Assembly (NCBI GenBank): GCA_030765065.1
Contig: CM060988.1
Span: forward strand, 200,258,565-200,322,564
Length of the DNA: 64,000 nucleotides
Source of the DNA: Deroplatys truncata
Taxonomy: Eukaryota > Arthropoda > Insecta > Mantodea > Mantidae
Direction of reading: 5' to 3'
Shown: piece by piece, positions 35,860-46,630 of the stretch
Position numbering within the stretch: position 1 is the stretch's first letter
Layout of the letters: every line of letters starts with the position of its first letter
Notes under the pieces: generated by a model
Told to the model about the DNA's origin: nothing
The model's database searches: none
Seen by the model: the letters and a program-made list of their open reading frames with translations, nothing else
Position numbers and translations under genes: made by a program

Positions 35860-36660
35860 TGACAAAGGCATTGCATGCTATAGGCCATCTGAATTCATGA
35901 CTGTGGATGAAAAGCTGTTTCTGTCAAAATGCCAATGTCCTTTCACTGAGTACATGAGTAGCAAGCCCGGTAAGTATGGCATAAAATACTGATGCAAAAG
36001 TGAGGTTTATTCTACATGGATTTCCATACCAGAGTATAACATTGAAGCTGTTATTGAGATAATTAATTATCTTTAAATATGTTACTTATAAAACTGAAGT
36101 TTATTTATTTGGGAAAAGATTAAACTAGACCTGCAAATACCAGTTTGGGAGAGTATATTAAACTACGAAAGAGAAGCACAAACATTGTTGGTATGTTGAA
36201 TAGAGCTAGACAGGACATACCTCCCTGTGTGAAAAAGGGTCAAGATGTGTTTCATTCAAGCGTTATTTACAAAATTGATGGTACTGCTCTCACATCTTAC
36301 CAAGGAAAGGCCAAGAAAAATGTGCTTATTATTGGCACTCTGCATTGAGTGTGACTATAGACGTATCTTCCAATAAGAAAATCCCTGAAATTGTCAGCTT
36401 TTACAATGTCAACAAATACAGTGTAGACATTATAGATCCAATGTCCCGCAAGCGTAGAAATGACAGGGTGCTGGCCACTTGTGTGATTTATAACATCTTA
36501 GACAGAGCAATGATCAACACTCGTACCTTGTATAAACTGATATCTGCCTCTACAATGTCTATATGGTCTTTCATAATTAAAGTTGTGGAAGAATTGGCTA
36601 TGCCATATAGGAATTACCACCCACATCGACTATTGTCATCTTAACATGGCTGATGATAGG
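35860..36660 (+). mobile_element. piggyBac transposase relic
   Basis: FMTVDEKLFLSKCQCPFTEY followed by MSSKPGKYGIK is the piggyBac block that contains the second catalytic Asp. Further on are KKNVLIIGTLH, IPEIVSFYNVNKYSVDIID (normally YNxTKGGVDxxD) and VIYNILDRAMINTRTLY. The frame is interrupted by stops and shifts, so it is dead. No TTAA-flanked ends were identified. It lies in gene 2 intron 2. Confidence 0.75.
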
Positions 36661-36866
36661 AATTAAGGAGTATCTAAGACCACTAAACACAAGACATGAC
36701 AAATAGGTTTATGCAAGTAAAACAAAACAAAAGTTGTTTGACATGCAACTTTTTTTATGTTGTTCCTATGTTAAGCAAAAAACTCTGCAAAAAGTGTCAT
36801 TCTAATATCTCTGAGAAAGTTTCAATTTAACAATTTTTATATAGATATAATCTGTATTTGTATAAC

Positions 36867-37874
36867 TTACGAGGGCGGATTGATAAGTCTGTGACCTTTT
36901 AAAGAAAAGAGCCATTTTTTTTCCAAAAAATCAATTTTATTTCTCAACCATCTCCTTTCAATTCAATACATGTCCAATGTTTCTCCAATTTTTTTAACCC
37001 TTCCAAAAATATGATTTTTCGAAGTCTGCAACATATGAGGTTGTTTCTGACATGATGTGTTCACTGGACATGAATTTCTTTCCAGTGAGCCAATTTTTCA
37101 GGTTTACGAAGAGGAAAGAAGTCGCTCAGAACAAATCTGCAGAATATGGTGGGTGAGGTGGCAGTTCGTAGCCCAATTCCACAAATTTTGCGATGGCAAT
37201 GGCTGACTTGTGTGCAGGTGCATTATCCTGGTGAAAGAGTGCCTTTTTCTTCCCTAAATGGGGTCATTTCTTTAACAATTCCTTGTGAAACTGATCCAGC
37301 ATTGTGGCATAATATGAACCTGTGATCATTTTACCCTATTCCAGGTTTATCACCCTTTGTGAATCCCAAAAGACAGCTGCCATGATTTTTCCTCCCGGCG
37401 GAATGATTTCCACTTTCTTTGGAGCAGGTTCGCTGAAGAAAATCCACTGCTTTGATTGCTGTTTGGCTGCAGGTTGATAGTAATGGATCAAAGTTTCATC
37501 AACTGTGTATAATGCTGTAAAAACTCATTTGGGTTGCGCTGAAACATGTTCAAACATGCCTGTAAAATGGTCACACGATTCCGCTTGTTCTCAACTGTGA
37601 GCAGTCGTAGCAACCATCTTGCTGGCAGCTTTCTCATACCCAAAAGTTCATGCAGAATGTTATGCACCCATTCACTCGAGATGTTTATGGTCTTGGCTAT
37701 CTCACGGATTTTCACTCAGCGATCTTTCAACACAATATCATGAACTTTGTTCACTATTTCTTCTGTTATGACCTCAACTGCCGTCCTGTGTACACGGTTT
37801 CTCTTGTGCCCAAAGGGCACATCACAATTCTGTGAACCATGCCATGTGATGGAGCAGAGTCCCCATAATGCTTA
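36867..37874 (-). mobile_element. mariner transposon, 5'-truncated
   Basis: The end TTACGAGGGCGGATTGATAA is mariner-like and abuts the transposase 3' end. On the minus strand 37715-37488 reads KIREIAKTINISSEWVHNIL and MRKLPARWLLRLLTVENKRN, the mariner helix-turn-helix and linker. Further on are an HQDNAPAH-equivalent region and a final LEKHWTCIELKGDG segment. There are several stops and frameshifts. The other end is cut where the Penelope-like fragment begins near 37875. Confidence 0.85.
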
Positions 37875-38390
37875 TAAATGAATTACAACTATCCGGGCTT
37901 GTAGGCCGTGGTCTAGAAGGCATCGTGGATACCGATGTTTCGCCAAGTACAGCACTTGGCATCTTCAGGGTGAAGTGATTCAGTGTCTGCGGTGGTTGGA
38001 GTCTGAATGTGGAGACCGAGGATGGCGCTCTTATATAGTGGGGGTGGGCGGGGCTTACTGTGAGGTCCTGTGCAGTGATTGGCCCGCGTCTCTGGGAGTG
38101 GGTGGGTTTGGCGAGGTATTATTATGTCTGCTATTTCTATGTATCTGTTTCTCCAAGATAGGTGTCCAGGCTTTATGCACATGGAGAGCTTCTTCTTTCC
38201 GGTTAAAATTGTTTTTGTGTTTAAATATTTCAATGGCCTCCCTCTGTAGTCGAGCATGGTAGTTTGTAGTTGTAGATAAAACTTCGGTTTCTTTGAAGCT
38301 GATGTCATGGCCGAATAATAGCGCTATTCTTCCCCCTATTCTGCTATAGTTGTCTGGTAAGCTATATGTAGGAATTTTCATCAGCCTGAG
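37875..38390 (-). mobile_element. Penelope-like element, 3' end (family 2)
   Basis: The minus strand at 38381-38055 encodes GHDISFKETEVLSTTTNYHA and REAIEIFKHKNNFNRKE, the C-terminal part of the Penelope GIY-YIG endonuclease region. It is followed by a tail with EDAKCCTWRNIG, the characteristic insect Penelope 3' sequence (GAAGATGCCAAG, GGCGAAACATCGG). This is a different family from the copies at 43775 and 55150. Confidence 0.75.
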
Positions 38391-38469
38391 TCAAAAGAGC
38401 ACTTAAGTACACGATACTAGCAGAAACCAAGTATATATACACTTACTACAGAATGTAAATGCTACGAAA

Positions 38470-38720
38470 AGTTTTTACATATAAACCCCATTCAGAATAC
38501 AATACCTCTTTTTTCTTTCTCTTCTTCACCAAATATAATATAGCCACCACTAGCCACACACATTCCCCAGACAATGAATGGCAAAATCAGATGAGGACAT
38601 GCTGACGATGGGAGCAAACCATCTCCCGAAACGCGTTCAAGTAATAATAATATATACGTAATATACACTTAGAAATTTGGTGCATCCATACCTTAGCTCT
38701 CCCATACTTTTAACCCCGGG
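38470..38720 (+). mobile_element. Penelope-like tail fragment (family 1) in duplicated flank
   Basis: About 38535-38660 carries the family-1 tail (ATTCCCCAGACAATGAATGG, GGGAGCAAACCATCTCCCGA, CGCGTTCAAGTAA) in plus orientation. The bases on either side (ACCCCATTCAGAATA; TTAGAAATTTGG...CTTAGCTCTCCCAT) match sequence at 63930-63960 and 26260-26300, so the fragment sits in the duplicated ZNF upstream region. Confidence 0.55.
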
Positions 38721-38829
38721 AGAAGAGATGTTTCACAGTAGCGAAGATGAACAAGTGCTCATAGCTCTTAAGGTATGCATTTTAGAGCCCTAGTTTACTG
38801 GACTTTTTTTGTTTGTTTTGGTCCATACT

Positions 38830-39120
38830 ACCATCTCTCAAAATATGGAATATATTTTCTTTAACATTCTTTATAAGATAAAGCTACTCTTATACCTTTC
38901 AACTTTCCAGACTGTACCCACCTTCTTGCCCCTTGTCCAATTATCTCTTACTGTTCCTAAAATTGTTACAGTGCCTTTGGTTAAGTTATCCCATTTTCCA
39001 TTTCATGCATCATCCCTCCATTTTTAAACCATTACACTCTCTATTACACACCAGTATTTCAGTTAATACCTTTTTTGGTGCAATTATTTCCTAATTGTTT
39101 TAAAAAATAATAATCCATAC
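38830..39120 (-). mobile_element. LINE fragment, same family as 19440-20840
   Basis: Aligns by eye with about 19760-20020 (GTTAAGTTATCCCATTTT, TCCCTCCATTTTT, TATTACACACCAGTA, GCAATTATTTCCTA). Non-coding decay; no frame. Confidence 0.5.
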
Positions 39121-39189
39121 ATGCAGCAAAACATATTCATTAAAGGTTTTACTTCTTACATCTTACTTCTTACTACTTTTTGTTATTAT

Positions 39190-39345
39190 ATATATAATAG
39201 AAATTAATTATACTTTTTACAGACCTTAGCTTGGTCTTGGGAAGTTTTTAATATAGAATCAACTGAAAAATTCAATGCCACAGCCAGGATTTGAACATCG
39301 TTCTCCCACTTCACTACACACATTAGCTAATACAGATCACAATAA
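39190..39345 (-). mobile_element. SINE family B copy
   Basis: In reverse: A-box-like TTAGCTAATGTGTGTAGTG, B-box-like GATGTTCAAATCCTGG, body TCAGTTGATTCTATATTAAA and tail CAAGCTAAGGTCTGTAAAAA. It shares the tail with 5060-5138. It is a tRNA-derived SINE distinct from family A. Confidence 0.6.
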
Positions 39346-39384
39346 CAATTCATGCCTTAGCACAAGATACAGGACTTTGTTAAA

Positions 39385-39668
39385 TTAAACTGAGTGCTAT
39401 TTATGGACGCTCTTTAACTACTATGGTTCTTAGCGTCCCATTCTATATTGGGCGTAAAAGCCAATAAATTTTGCTCAAAGGCCTCTTAATCAGGTTCTTT
39501 TACATGCAGTAAATCCACAACATGGGATCACTGGCTTTATTTCTTTCAAAAGGAAGGCATGCTAAATATTTTTAGGCCTGAAAAAAATCCACCACCCTCT
39601 GACGGTTTTGAACCCACAACCTCAGGAACTACAGGTTAGCATGGTACCTCTAGACCATGGAGGATGAC
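39385..39668 (-). mobile_element. SINE family A copy
   Basis: Reverse copy, near full length, somewhat diverged (GGTTTTGAACCCACAAC B-box, TAGACCATGGAGGA end). Confidence 0.9.
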
Positions 39669-39769
39669 GAACTTCCACTGACCACCTTCCTGAAGGACCA
39701 CCTGAAAATTCGTCAAAATGGGTTCATATGAGTTAAGGGACATGCAGAAATGGCTGCAATATGACACTT

Positions 39770-40080
39770 GCACCGCTATGAACGTAAAAGAGAGGAGTCT
39801 TAAGCACTTGTCCTTGTGACTTCAATCTCATCCCTAAGATGAAGGAACCATTTCGCAGGATTTGCTTCCGTACAGTTGAAGATGTTTTACAGGCAACCGA
39901 CCTCTCTCTTCACACCATTAAGAGATTACGCACTGCCGACAGGATCCAATAGTTTCTGTATTGCTGGGAACACACTGATGACTATCTATATGGAAGGCCT
40001 ATAAAATTTAGAACAATGTGCACATGCTCTGTATAGAGAAATAAAATAGTTGCCAGAACTAAAAAACTCACTCCTTGTAT
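39770..40080 (+). mobile_element. Tc1/mariner-superfamily transposase C-terminal fragment
   Basis: CDFNLIPKMKEPFRRICFRT, then VEDVLQATDLSLHTIKR and a final DDYLYG stretch match the end of DDE transposases of the IS630-Tc1-mariner superfamily (the S-P-D-L-x-P-C-D-x-x-L block onward). The rest of the element is absent or unreadable. Confidence 0.55.
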
Positions 40081-40462
40081 AAGCATATGCTATGAATAGT
40101 TTTCCTTTGATTTGTAAGTGATTAGACTGTTCCTCCCACCTCAAGCTGTCTGAAAATTCTCACACAGAATCCATTAAATTCCTTAACTGCCTCCACTGGA
40201 TTTCTATTTATAAATTTTAATAAGCTCTAAAATATCCTTGCAGTATCCTCTGGTGTATTACTTGTGTTTTCTGTAAAAGGAATGTAAGATTTGTTGACTG
40301 TTTAAAGAAAATTTCCCAGGTCTGTACTCCTTATGGATACATTTTTACTTTCTCTACCATGTACCTAGTAGGTACAGAAGGTATTGCATTCCACCCAAAA
40401 ATTTGATACCAAGATTAAACTGGAAATACACGTTTTGAGGCATTTTTACTGTGTGTGTATGT
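40081..40462. other. unannotated
   Basis: No frame longer than about 30 codons is recognisable; possibly decayed LINE in reverse, not proven. Confidence 0.25.
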
Positions 40463-40522
40463 AAAATTGAGTTTTATTTATGAATGCTCTTTAACTGCTG
40501 TGAATCTTAGCGTCCTACTCTA
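40463..40522 (-). mobile_element. SINE family A, 3' part, split by foldback element
   Basis: Tail and last body bases (AAATTGAGTTTTATTTATG to GCGTCCTACTCTA). It is continued at 42164 after the inserted element; the joined order equals the normal SINE. Confidence 0.92.
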
Positions 40523-42161
40523 CAGGGAGAGCCAAAAAACTATGAACCGGTTGCTCGGTGTTTTTCCTGTCCATGTTCTCGCCACTATCATAGAAAGATG
40601 CGGATGAAACCATACAACATTTTTAAAACCACTTTTAAAGGCTTTACTTACCAACTTTATGAAAAGAGATGCTGAAACTGGCCACCGTCGTCATCCATAC
40701 ATTTTCGGCACCTCTTTAGGAAACTATCCATTACTCACCGTAGTTCACATTGAGAAATACTGGCAGTTTCCTGGCGGATATTTTGTTTTAATTCTTCCAG
40801 GGTGCATGAGTTTGTCTTGTACACTTTATGTTTTAAGTTACCCCAGAGATAGCAATCGCAAGTGGTTAGGTCAGGGGACTGAGGGGGCCACAAATCTCTA
40901 CTAATAATTCTGTCATCAAACACACTTGCAATTCTTCTCATCGAAATATGGCCATATGAGCTGTTGCTGAGTCTTATTGAAAAAAGCCAAAATCACGCTC
41001 CCTGTCTGTTAATTCTCTAAAAACAGGGGCAAAATTGTATTCACGTATGCACAGGCTGTTAATTCTCTAAAAACAGGGGCAAAATTGTATTCACGAATGC
41101 ACAGGCTTCAACTATTGACTTGAAAAAAATTGGCCATATAAATCTTTCGCTGTCTTTTAGATTTCTTAGCCTGAACACTTCCTATGGCCTGAAACTTATT
41201 GTAAAGTTCATGAATTGTTGTAAATTTACACCTGGAAATCTTTCTGCAAATCGTACATTAATTTGGCAAGCTGACTGAGTCACATAAGAATCATAAATAA
41301 ATACACACTGTGCAGTAGAAAACATACCAAGCCATAATATACTCTAAGCACGGGCAAAATAATAAAGAACTCGTAATAACTGAACTACATCACATCACCG
41401 TCAATTCAATACTGCACTTTACACTGCAGAACAAAACCACGTCAACAGCATGACCTTGTTTATAGCAGGAGTGTGTTACGTTTCCACACCCCAGTGGAAA
41501 AACACCACACAGCCAGTAATATTGTTTATGAAGTACTCCTTCATGAAGAAACAATTGGTGTATGGTGCACCATGAGTGGAAAAAGAGTTATAGGGCCAAT
41601 TTTTTTCGAGTCAACGGTTGACACCCGTACATATGTAAATACAATTTTGCCCGCTTTTTTAGAGAATTAACAGCCAGGGAGCTGATTTTGCCTTTTTTCA
41701 ACAAGACTCTGCAGCTTATATGGCCAATATTTCGATGGGAACAATTGAAAGTGTGTTTGAGGACAGAATTATTAGTAGAGATTTGTGGCCCCTTCGGTCC
41801 CCTGACCTAACCCCCTGCGATTTATATCTCTGGGGCAACTTAAACAAAATGTACAAGACAAACCCACACACCTTGGAAGAATTAAAACAAAATATCTGCC
41901 AGGAAATTGCCAGCATTTCTCAAGGTGAACTACAGCGAGTGATGGATAGTTTCCTAAAGAGGTGCCAAAAATGTATGGACAATGACAGTGGCAAGTTTCA
42001 GCATCTCCTTTCATAAAGTTGGTAAGTAAAACCTTTAAAGTAGTTTTAAAAAATGTTATATAGCTTCATCCGTACCTTTCTAGATAACAGCAAACGACGA
42101 GCGCCAAGGACGCAGACAGAAAAAACACTGCGCAGCCAGTTTGTAGCTTTTTGGCTCTCTG
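40523..42161. mobile_element. palindromic (foldback) Tc1/mariner-superfamily element
   Basis: Bounded by TA at 40521-40522 and 42162-42163 and by inverted ends CAGGGAGAGCCAAAAA / TTTTTGGCTCTCTG. The left arm (40523 to about 41160, minus sense) and right arm (about 41580-42161, plus sense) both encode the transposase C-terminus: SVFDDRIISRDLWPPQSPDL on the left, SVFEDRIISRDLWPLRSPDL on the right, each followed by YLWGNL, TLEELKQNI and FQHLxS. The middle holds N-terminal pieces of the left copy and a central piece of the right copy. The left arm has a 50-base tandem duplication (41006-41055, 41056-41105). No complete transposase is present, so it is non-autonomous. Confidence 0.9.
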
Positions 42162-42163
42162 TA

Positions 42164-42328
42164 TATTGCACATGAAAGACCAGTAATTTTGCTTAGAGGC
42201 CTCTTTATCAGACTTGAGGTTCTTTTACATGCCGTAAATCTATGACTGGTTTTACTTCTCTTCCAAAGGAAGCCATGCTAAGGGTTTTTACACTTAAAAA
42301 AAAAAAAAATCCATTGCCCTCTGCCGTG
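42164..42328 (-). mobile_element. SINE family A, 5' part, split by foldback element
   Basis: Resumes at TATTGCACATGAAAGACCAG and runs to CCATTGCCCTCTGCCG, where the tRNA head is lost. An A14 tract is present at about 42297-42309. Confidence 0.92.
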
Positions 42329-42334
42329 TCCATG

Positions 42335-42427
42335 TGTGCACACACAAGCATGTGAAAGAGAGAGAACACCATAACTCAAACACCGGAAGTTGGATAAATA
42401 CCAACCTGGTATTTGGGTTCAATACCT
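42335..42427 (-). mobile_element. RTE-type LINE tail fragment
   Basis: In reverse it reads GAACCCAAATACCAGGTTGG, TATTTATCCAACTTCCGG and TATGGTGTTCTCTCTC, the same tail as 23180-23265. Confidence 0.5.
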
Positions 42428-43770
42428 TCCAAAGAGTCTGTGAAATCGAGGCTACCAGGTGAATTCTGGAAAGCATGGTGCAAAAATGATGATAGGCTGA
42501 GGTTAATAGTGAAACTGTTTAACTCAATACATGAAAGGGGCAGAGTCCCAAAGAACTGGAAAAAGTGAATTGTAGCACCAATATATAAAGGCAAAGCAGA
42601 TATAGAGGATCCTACAAATTACAGGGGTATGACCCTTCTAGCAGTGGTAGACAAAGTAAACACAAAGATACTAGCTGCCAGAATGCAGAGATGGGCAGAG
42701 AAAGAGGGGAAGCTATCAGAATTCCAAGCAGGATTTAGAAAAGGAAGGAGAACAACAGATAACATGTTAATTATAAAGACAATGGTGGATAAATACCTAA
42801 GTATAAAAAAGGGCGGGGTATACATGATTTGTATTGATTTAGAGAAAGCATTCAACACTATTAACAGGGATGCACTCTGGTTAAAACTAATTAAGAAAGG
42901 AGTGAGCGAATCATTATAAAGCATATAAACCATTTATATGCAAATAATGAGTGCTGTGTGAAAATAGCCAAGAATTACTGAAGAGAACGTGAATAATTCA
43001 GGTCTTAGGCAAGGATGCAAACTTAGTCCAGTGCTATTTAACCTATTTATAAATGATATTATGAAGAAATAAAAAAATTGAATAAGCATTCATTAGTTAT
43101 TAATAATAAAGAAATACCAGGATTATTGTTTGTACATGATCTAGTGCAGTTTCCATCTCAGTTGTGGGGCTAAATAAAGCTACTGAACCAACTGGCAAAT
43201 ACTGTAAAGATTGGGGGATGAGAATAAAGAAAAAGAAATAAAAAATCATGATCTTTAAGAAAGGATATAAACTAAGAAAGACCGAAAAGTGGTATTGGAA
43301 AGGAATGGAGTTGGAAGTAGTGAGGACAACTGACTATCTAGGAGTAGGGCTTAATAGTGCAGGGGATTGGGGAGAACAGAAGAAAAAGTACTACCAAAGG
43401 AGAAACAAGCAATAAAGGTAATCAGAGCATATATGAACAAAATACCAGAAATGCAAACTGCATGGCTAGAAAGGATATATAGCACAGTGGTGGAGGCAAG
43501 GATGTTATACGCAGCAGAGATATGGGGGCTGGAAAAATGTAGGTGCTATACATAGGAAGTTTTGTAAAATAAGTCTGGGATTACCATGGAGTTCACTGAA
43601 TGGAGCAGCACAAGCATAACTGGGGGGGGGGGGGGGGGGGCTAATGGCAAAATGGTAGAAAACGCAATCAAATACTTGTTCAGAATAAAGCTATTAGGCG
43701 AAAATGAGATACTAAATCAATTAATTAATTTTGAAGATTTAGAAACTAGTAACAGTGATTTGTGATAATT
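42428..43770 (+). mobile_element. LINE ORF2 fragment (reverse transcriptase)
   Basis: Reverse-transcriptase blocks in order: FWKAWCKNDDRLRLIVKLFN, VPKNWKK, IYKGKADIEDPTNYRGMTLL, EFQAGFRKGRRTTDN, and YMICIDLEKAFNTINRDALW, which keeps the first catalytic Asp. Then come a LSPVLFNLFINDI block and a late LYAAEIWGLEK segment; the expected F-A-D-D box has decayed near 43137. There are several stops and shifts. A run of about 19 G (43622-43640) interrupts the C-terminal part. Clade not assigned. It lies in gene 2 intron 2. Confidence 0.8.
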
Positions 43771-43774
43771 TAAA

Positions 43775-45405
43775 ATAAAGAGAGTTGAAGATTGTTACAC
43801 TACATCACTAAAATGTTCTTACTTGAACGCGTTTCAGGAGACGGTTTGGGCCCATCGTCAGCATGTTTTCAACTGATTTTGCTGGTTATTGTCTGGAGAA
43901 TGTGTGTGGCTAGTGGTGTTCTCTGTTTCTGGGCTGATGAACCTCCAAAGGCTGCTGGGTGGCGGCAGTTCGAAGTTCATTAGGTGATTCCTGTGTTTGA
44001 CTATATGTATTTTTTCCCAGATGTCCAATTCATTGCTGCTGTTGATCAGTTTTAAGAGTTTTATGTTCGGAGTGATATCATGGTTTGAAGACCAGAAATG
44101 ATGTGCTACTGCTGATTTATCTGGCTGCTTTTGGTAAATGCATCTCATGTGCTCTTTAAGTTTTATTTCAAGATTTCTTTTGGTTCTTCCTATATATACC
44201 AGGTTACGGTCACTACAAACTATTTGATATATACCAGCTGATTTATCGTTGGGGATAGGATCTTTTGTTCTGTTGTATAGTAATTTCTGTATATTGTGGT
44301 TATTCTGTGGATACAGGGTGATGATGTATTTCTTGAAAATCCTTTGAAATTTATGTGTCCAAGGGTGATAAGTGAATTTCCTATATGCTTGTGGTTTTTG
44401 TTATCTGAGTAAAGTAATCATTTGTTGGATGTATTTCTGTCTTTCAAACTTTTTTATCTTCTTATCTATTGTTTTTTTCTGGTATCCATTCATAGTGGCT
44501 ATGTGGATAATGTGTTGGTATTCTTTCTGGTATTCCTCTTTCTCCAATGGTATATGTACTAACCTGTTTGTAATACTATTTAAAATTGCATGTTTGTGGC
44601 TTGTAGGATTGTAGCTATTGTTTTTAATATAATTTTCTGTGTGAGTGAGTTGGTTTTCTGTAAATGCCGAATGTTAGTTTGTTGTGTGCATTATTTCTGA
44701 TGATCCTGATGTCTAGGTAAGGTAATTGGCCATTTTCTTCTTTTTCTATTGTGAATTTAATAGATCTTTTTTGTAAATTCAATAATTTCAAAGCATCTTC
44801 TGAAAGTTTTTTTTGGAACAATAGCAAAAATATCATCTACGTACCTAACCAGGTTTTGAATAGAAGTGGGAAAGAATTAGTAATATGGCATTCAAAATGG
44901 CTCATATATAGTTCTGCTAAAAATGTTGAAAGGGGGTTTCCCATAGTTAGGCCTGTGGTTTGTTTAAAGTTTTTGTTATGAAATGAAAAAAAATTCTGGT
45001 CCAGACATAATTTTGTTAGTTTTAGGTGATCTTCTGTTTGTGCTCTAGGTGTGCCATTGTTTAATATCCAATTTTCTAGAAGTGGTAATAATTCTTCTTT
45101 TGGTATGCTTGGGAAGAGTACAGTGACATCAAATGATACCATCATGTCAGTGGGTGATATATTTACATCTGAAAGGTCACTGGTTAATTCTAATGAATTG
45201 TTTATACTTAGACTTTTGAACACAGGCATGGAGTTGAAGGAATTTGAAAGCCATTTTGCTAGTTTATATGTGGGAGAGTTTATGTTATTCACTATGGGCC
45301 TCGTTTTGTTGCCGAGTTTGTGTAACATATATAAAAACACTTGGTAGCAACAATATGGATCCATGTAATGGTGAAAACACACACACGTTTGAGGGATATG
45401 TTGAA
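43775..45405 (-). mobile_element. Penelope-like element (family 1): RT and GIY-YIG endonuclease
   Basis: Minus strand, 5' to 3': LGNKTRPIVNNINSPTYKLA, MVSFDVTVLFPSIPKEELLP (first catalytic Asp), TTGLTMGNPLSTFLAELYM, then a YVDDIFAIV box at about 44845-44817, LPYLDIRI, and after a decayed stretch a GIYQIVCSDRNLVYIGRTKR endonuclease motif at about 44230-44170, followed by HMRCIYQKQPDKSAVAHHF. The order RT then GIY-YIG is diagnostic of Penelope-like retroelements. The 5' end is missing and the frame is interrupted. The 3' tail is shared with 55150-55620. Confidence 0.85.
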
Positions 45406-45599
45406 AAATGACTTAGTGTTATTGCTTCCATTGTACAGCCTAAGACAAAATTAATGAGCAACAGCCAGATAGGGAGTTCGATTCAGAAAATTTTGGAGGA
45501 ATTTGCTGACACTGCGTTCACAATACACAATTCAATACCACCCTGCATTCATTTCAAAGCTATGTGATAACCAGGAGGATGCCTTTCAGGATGGTTGTG

Positions 45600-45672
45600 T
45601 GCAAGGTAGCTGAGCGGTGAAACACATGTCTCGTAATTGGAACAACTGGGTTCGAATCCTTGGCATAATGTT
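45600..45672 (+). repeat. tRNA-like module, left
   Basis: GGTAGCTGAGCGGTGAAACA through GGGTTCGAATCCTTGG. It has both internal Pol III boxes at tRNA spacing, but the T stem has mismatches and no clean cloverleaf forms, so it is not called as a working tRNA gene. A T-run follows. Confidence 0.7.
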
Positions 45673-46189
45673 TTTTTATTATTTAAACTTTAATTTCTTA
45701 AATATATGGCAATGCCGTAAACTTTTTATGCATAAGATATCTATTAATTTTAAGATATTCATGCATAAAAACACAAATAGATTAATCCTTTAGTTTTCAA
45801 AATAAAAGGCATAAGGAATTTTAAAGCCAGCGTAGAGCATTCAGTTCTTAAACATTTAACTATTGCTGCTCCCTTTGTATCTATAATGAAATGCGTACTA
45901 TAGCTATTTCTGCAAAGGCTTACCTGGATTGAAATGAAGTAGATACAAAAATAAGCTTTAATAAGCTTGTATACCCACTAATAAACAATAGAGGGTAGAG
46001 AAAGACATGTGAATGTATCACATCGGATTTTTCATTTACGGTTATAATATTTACTTATTTCTTATATAGTTTGAAATATAAAGGAGTGTGTTTCAGTTTT
46101 TATGCATGCACATAAATAAGCCTTAGCAATTGGAAATTATATTATAGTATGCATAATAAACATTCTGTTTTTCTGGAAGAAAAAAAAGA

Positions 46190-46262
46190 AGTTATGTTCG
46201 GGATACGAACCTCAGTAGGCCTCATTACTGCATACCTGCTTATAATTGTTCAGCTATCAGCA
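46190..46262 (-). repeat. tRNA-like module, right (inverted)
   Basis: In reverse it reads GATAGCTGAACAATTATAAG through GAGGTTCGTATCCCG. It matches the left module at the two boxes, the GTAAT and ACTG positions, and the following ATAA. Confidence 0.7.
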
Positions 46263-46589
46263 CATATTTGGTGACAGGGACTCAATATGAAAGGTGACAA
46301 TAGACCAAAGGTAAAGGCACACATCCCGAGACACCAATGTGAACCAGTCACAGAAACAATTTGGACTTACACAAATATATACTTCAAAAGTCTGCTCATT
46401 TTTTTGTCTTACAGGGTACAAGCTTATGAGTGACAATATTTTATAACAATATAACTTTTGTTAATGTGGGGAAAACTACTGATGGAACTTGGGAAAGAAA
46501 ACTGCACCACACTGATTATGTTTGGAGTACAGGGAATATGGATGGGAAGATGAAATTTTAGAGAAGTACACATGGTCTAAAACTCTTAC

Positions 46590-46630
46590 CTTATCAATTC
46601 TGTTGAAGGGAAGCTCCCGTCCACTGATTC
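46590..46630 (-). CDS. ZNF gene 2, coding exon 2 (41 nt)
   Basis: Acceptor TTATTATGTTGCAG above 46630 and donor GTAAGA at 46589-46584. It encodes ESVDGSFPSTELI plus two bases of Arg, in phase 0, exactly the length and phase of gene 1 exon 2. Upstream, 46631-46990 aligns with 7860-8177 of gene 1 intron 1 in inverted orientation (CAGTTATATGG, AACAATTACACCACTTT, TTGATGTACATGGAAATTAT). The surrounding 93-codon frame (46757-46476) is chance read-through; only the 41-nt exon is supported. Confidence 0.78.

Larger units (their letters stand above)
45436..46416. mobile_element. 981-bp TIR element with two inverted tRNA-like modules
   Basis: TA at 45434-45435 and 46417-46418 flanks inverted ends: left CAGCCTAAGACAAAATTAAT then GAGCAAC, right (read inward) CCCTGTAAGACAAAAAAATG then AGCAG. 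Inside are two related tRNA-like segments in opposite orientation: 45600-45672 (+), with A-box TAGCTGAGCGGT and B-box GGTTCGAATCC; and 46262-46190 (-), with A-box TAGCTGAACAAT and B-box GGTTCGTATCC. Both are followed by ATAA and a T-run. The segments between the ends and the modules are not obviously alike. There is no transposase frame. It is probably a non-autonomous Tc1/mariner-type element. Confidence 0.8.
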
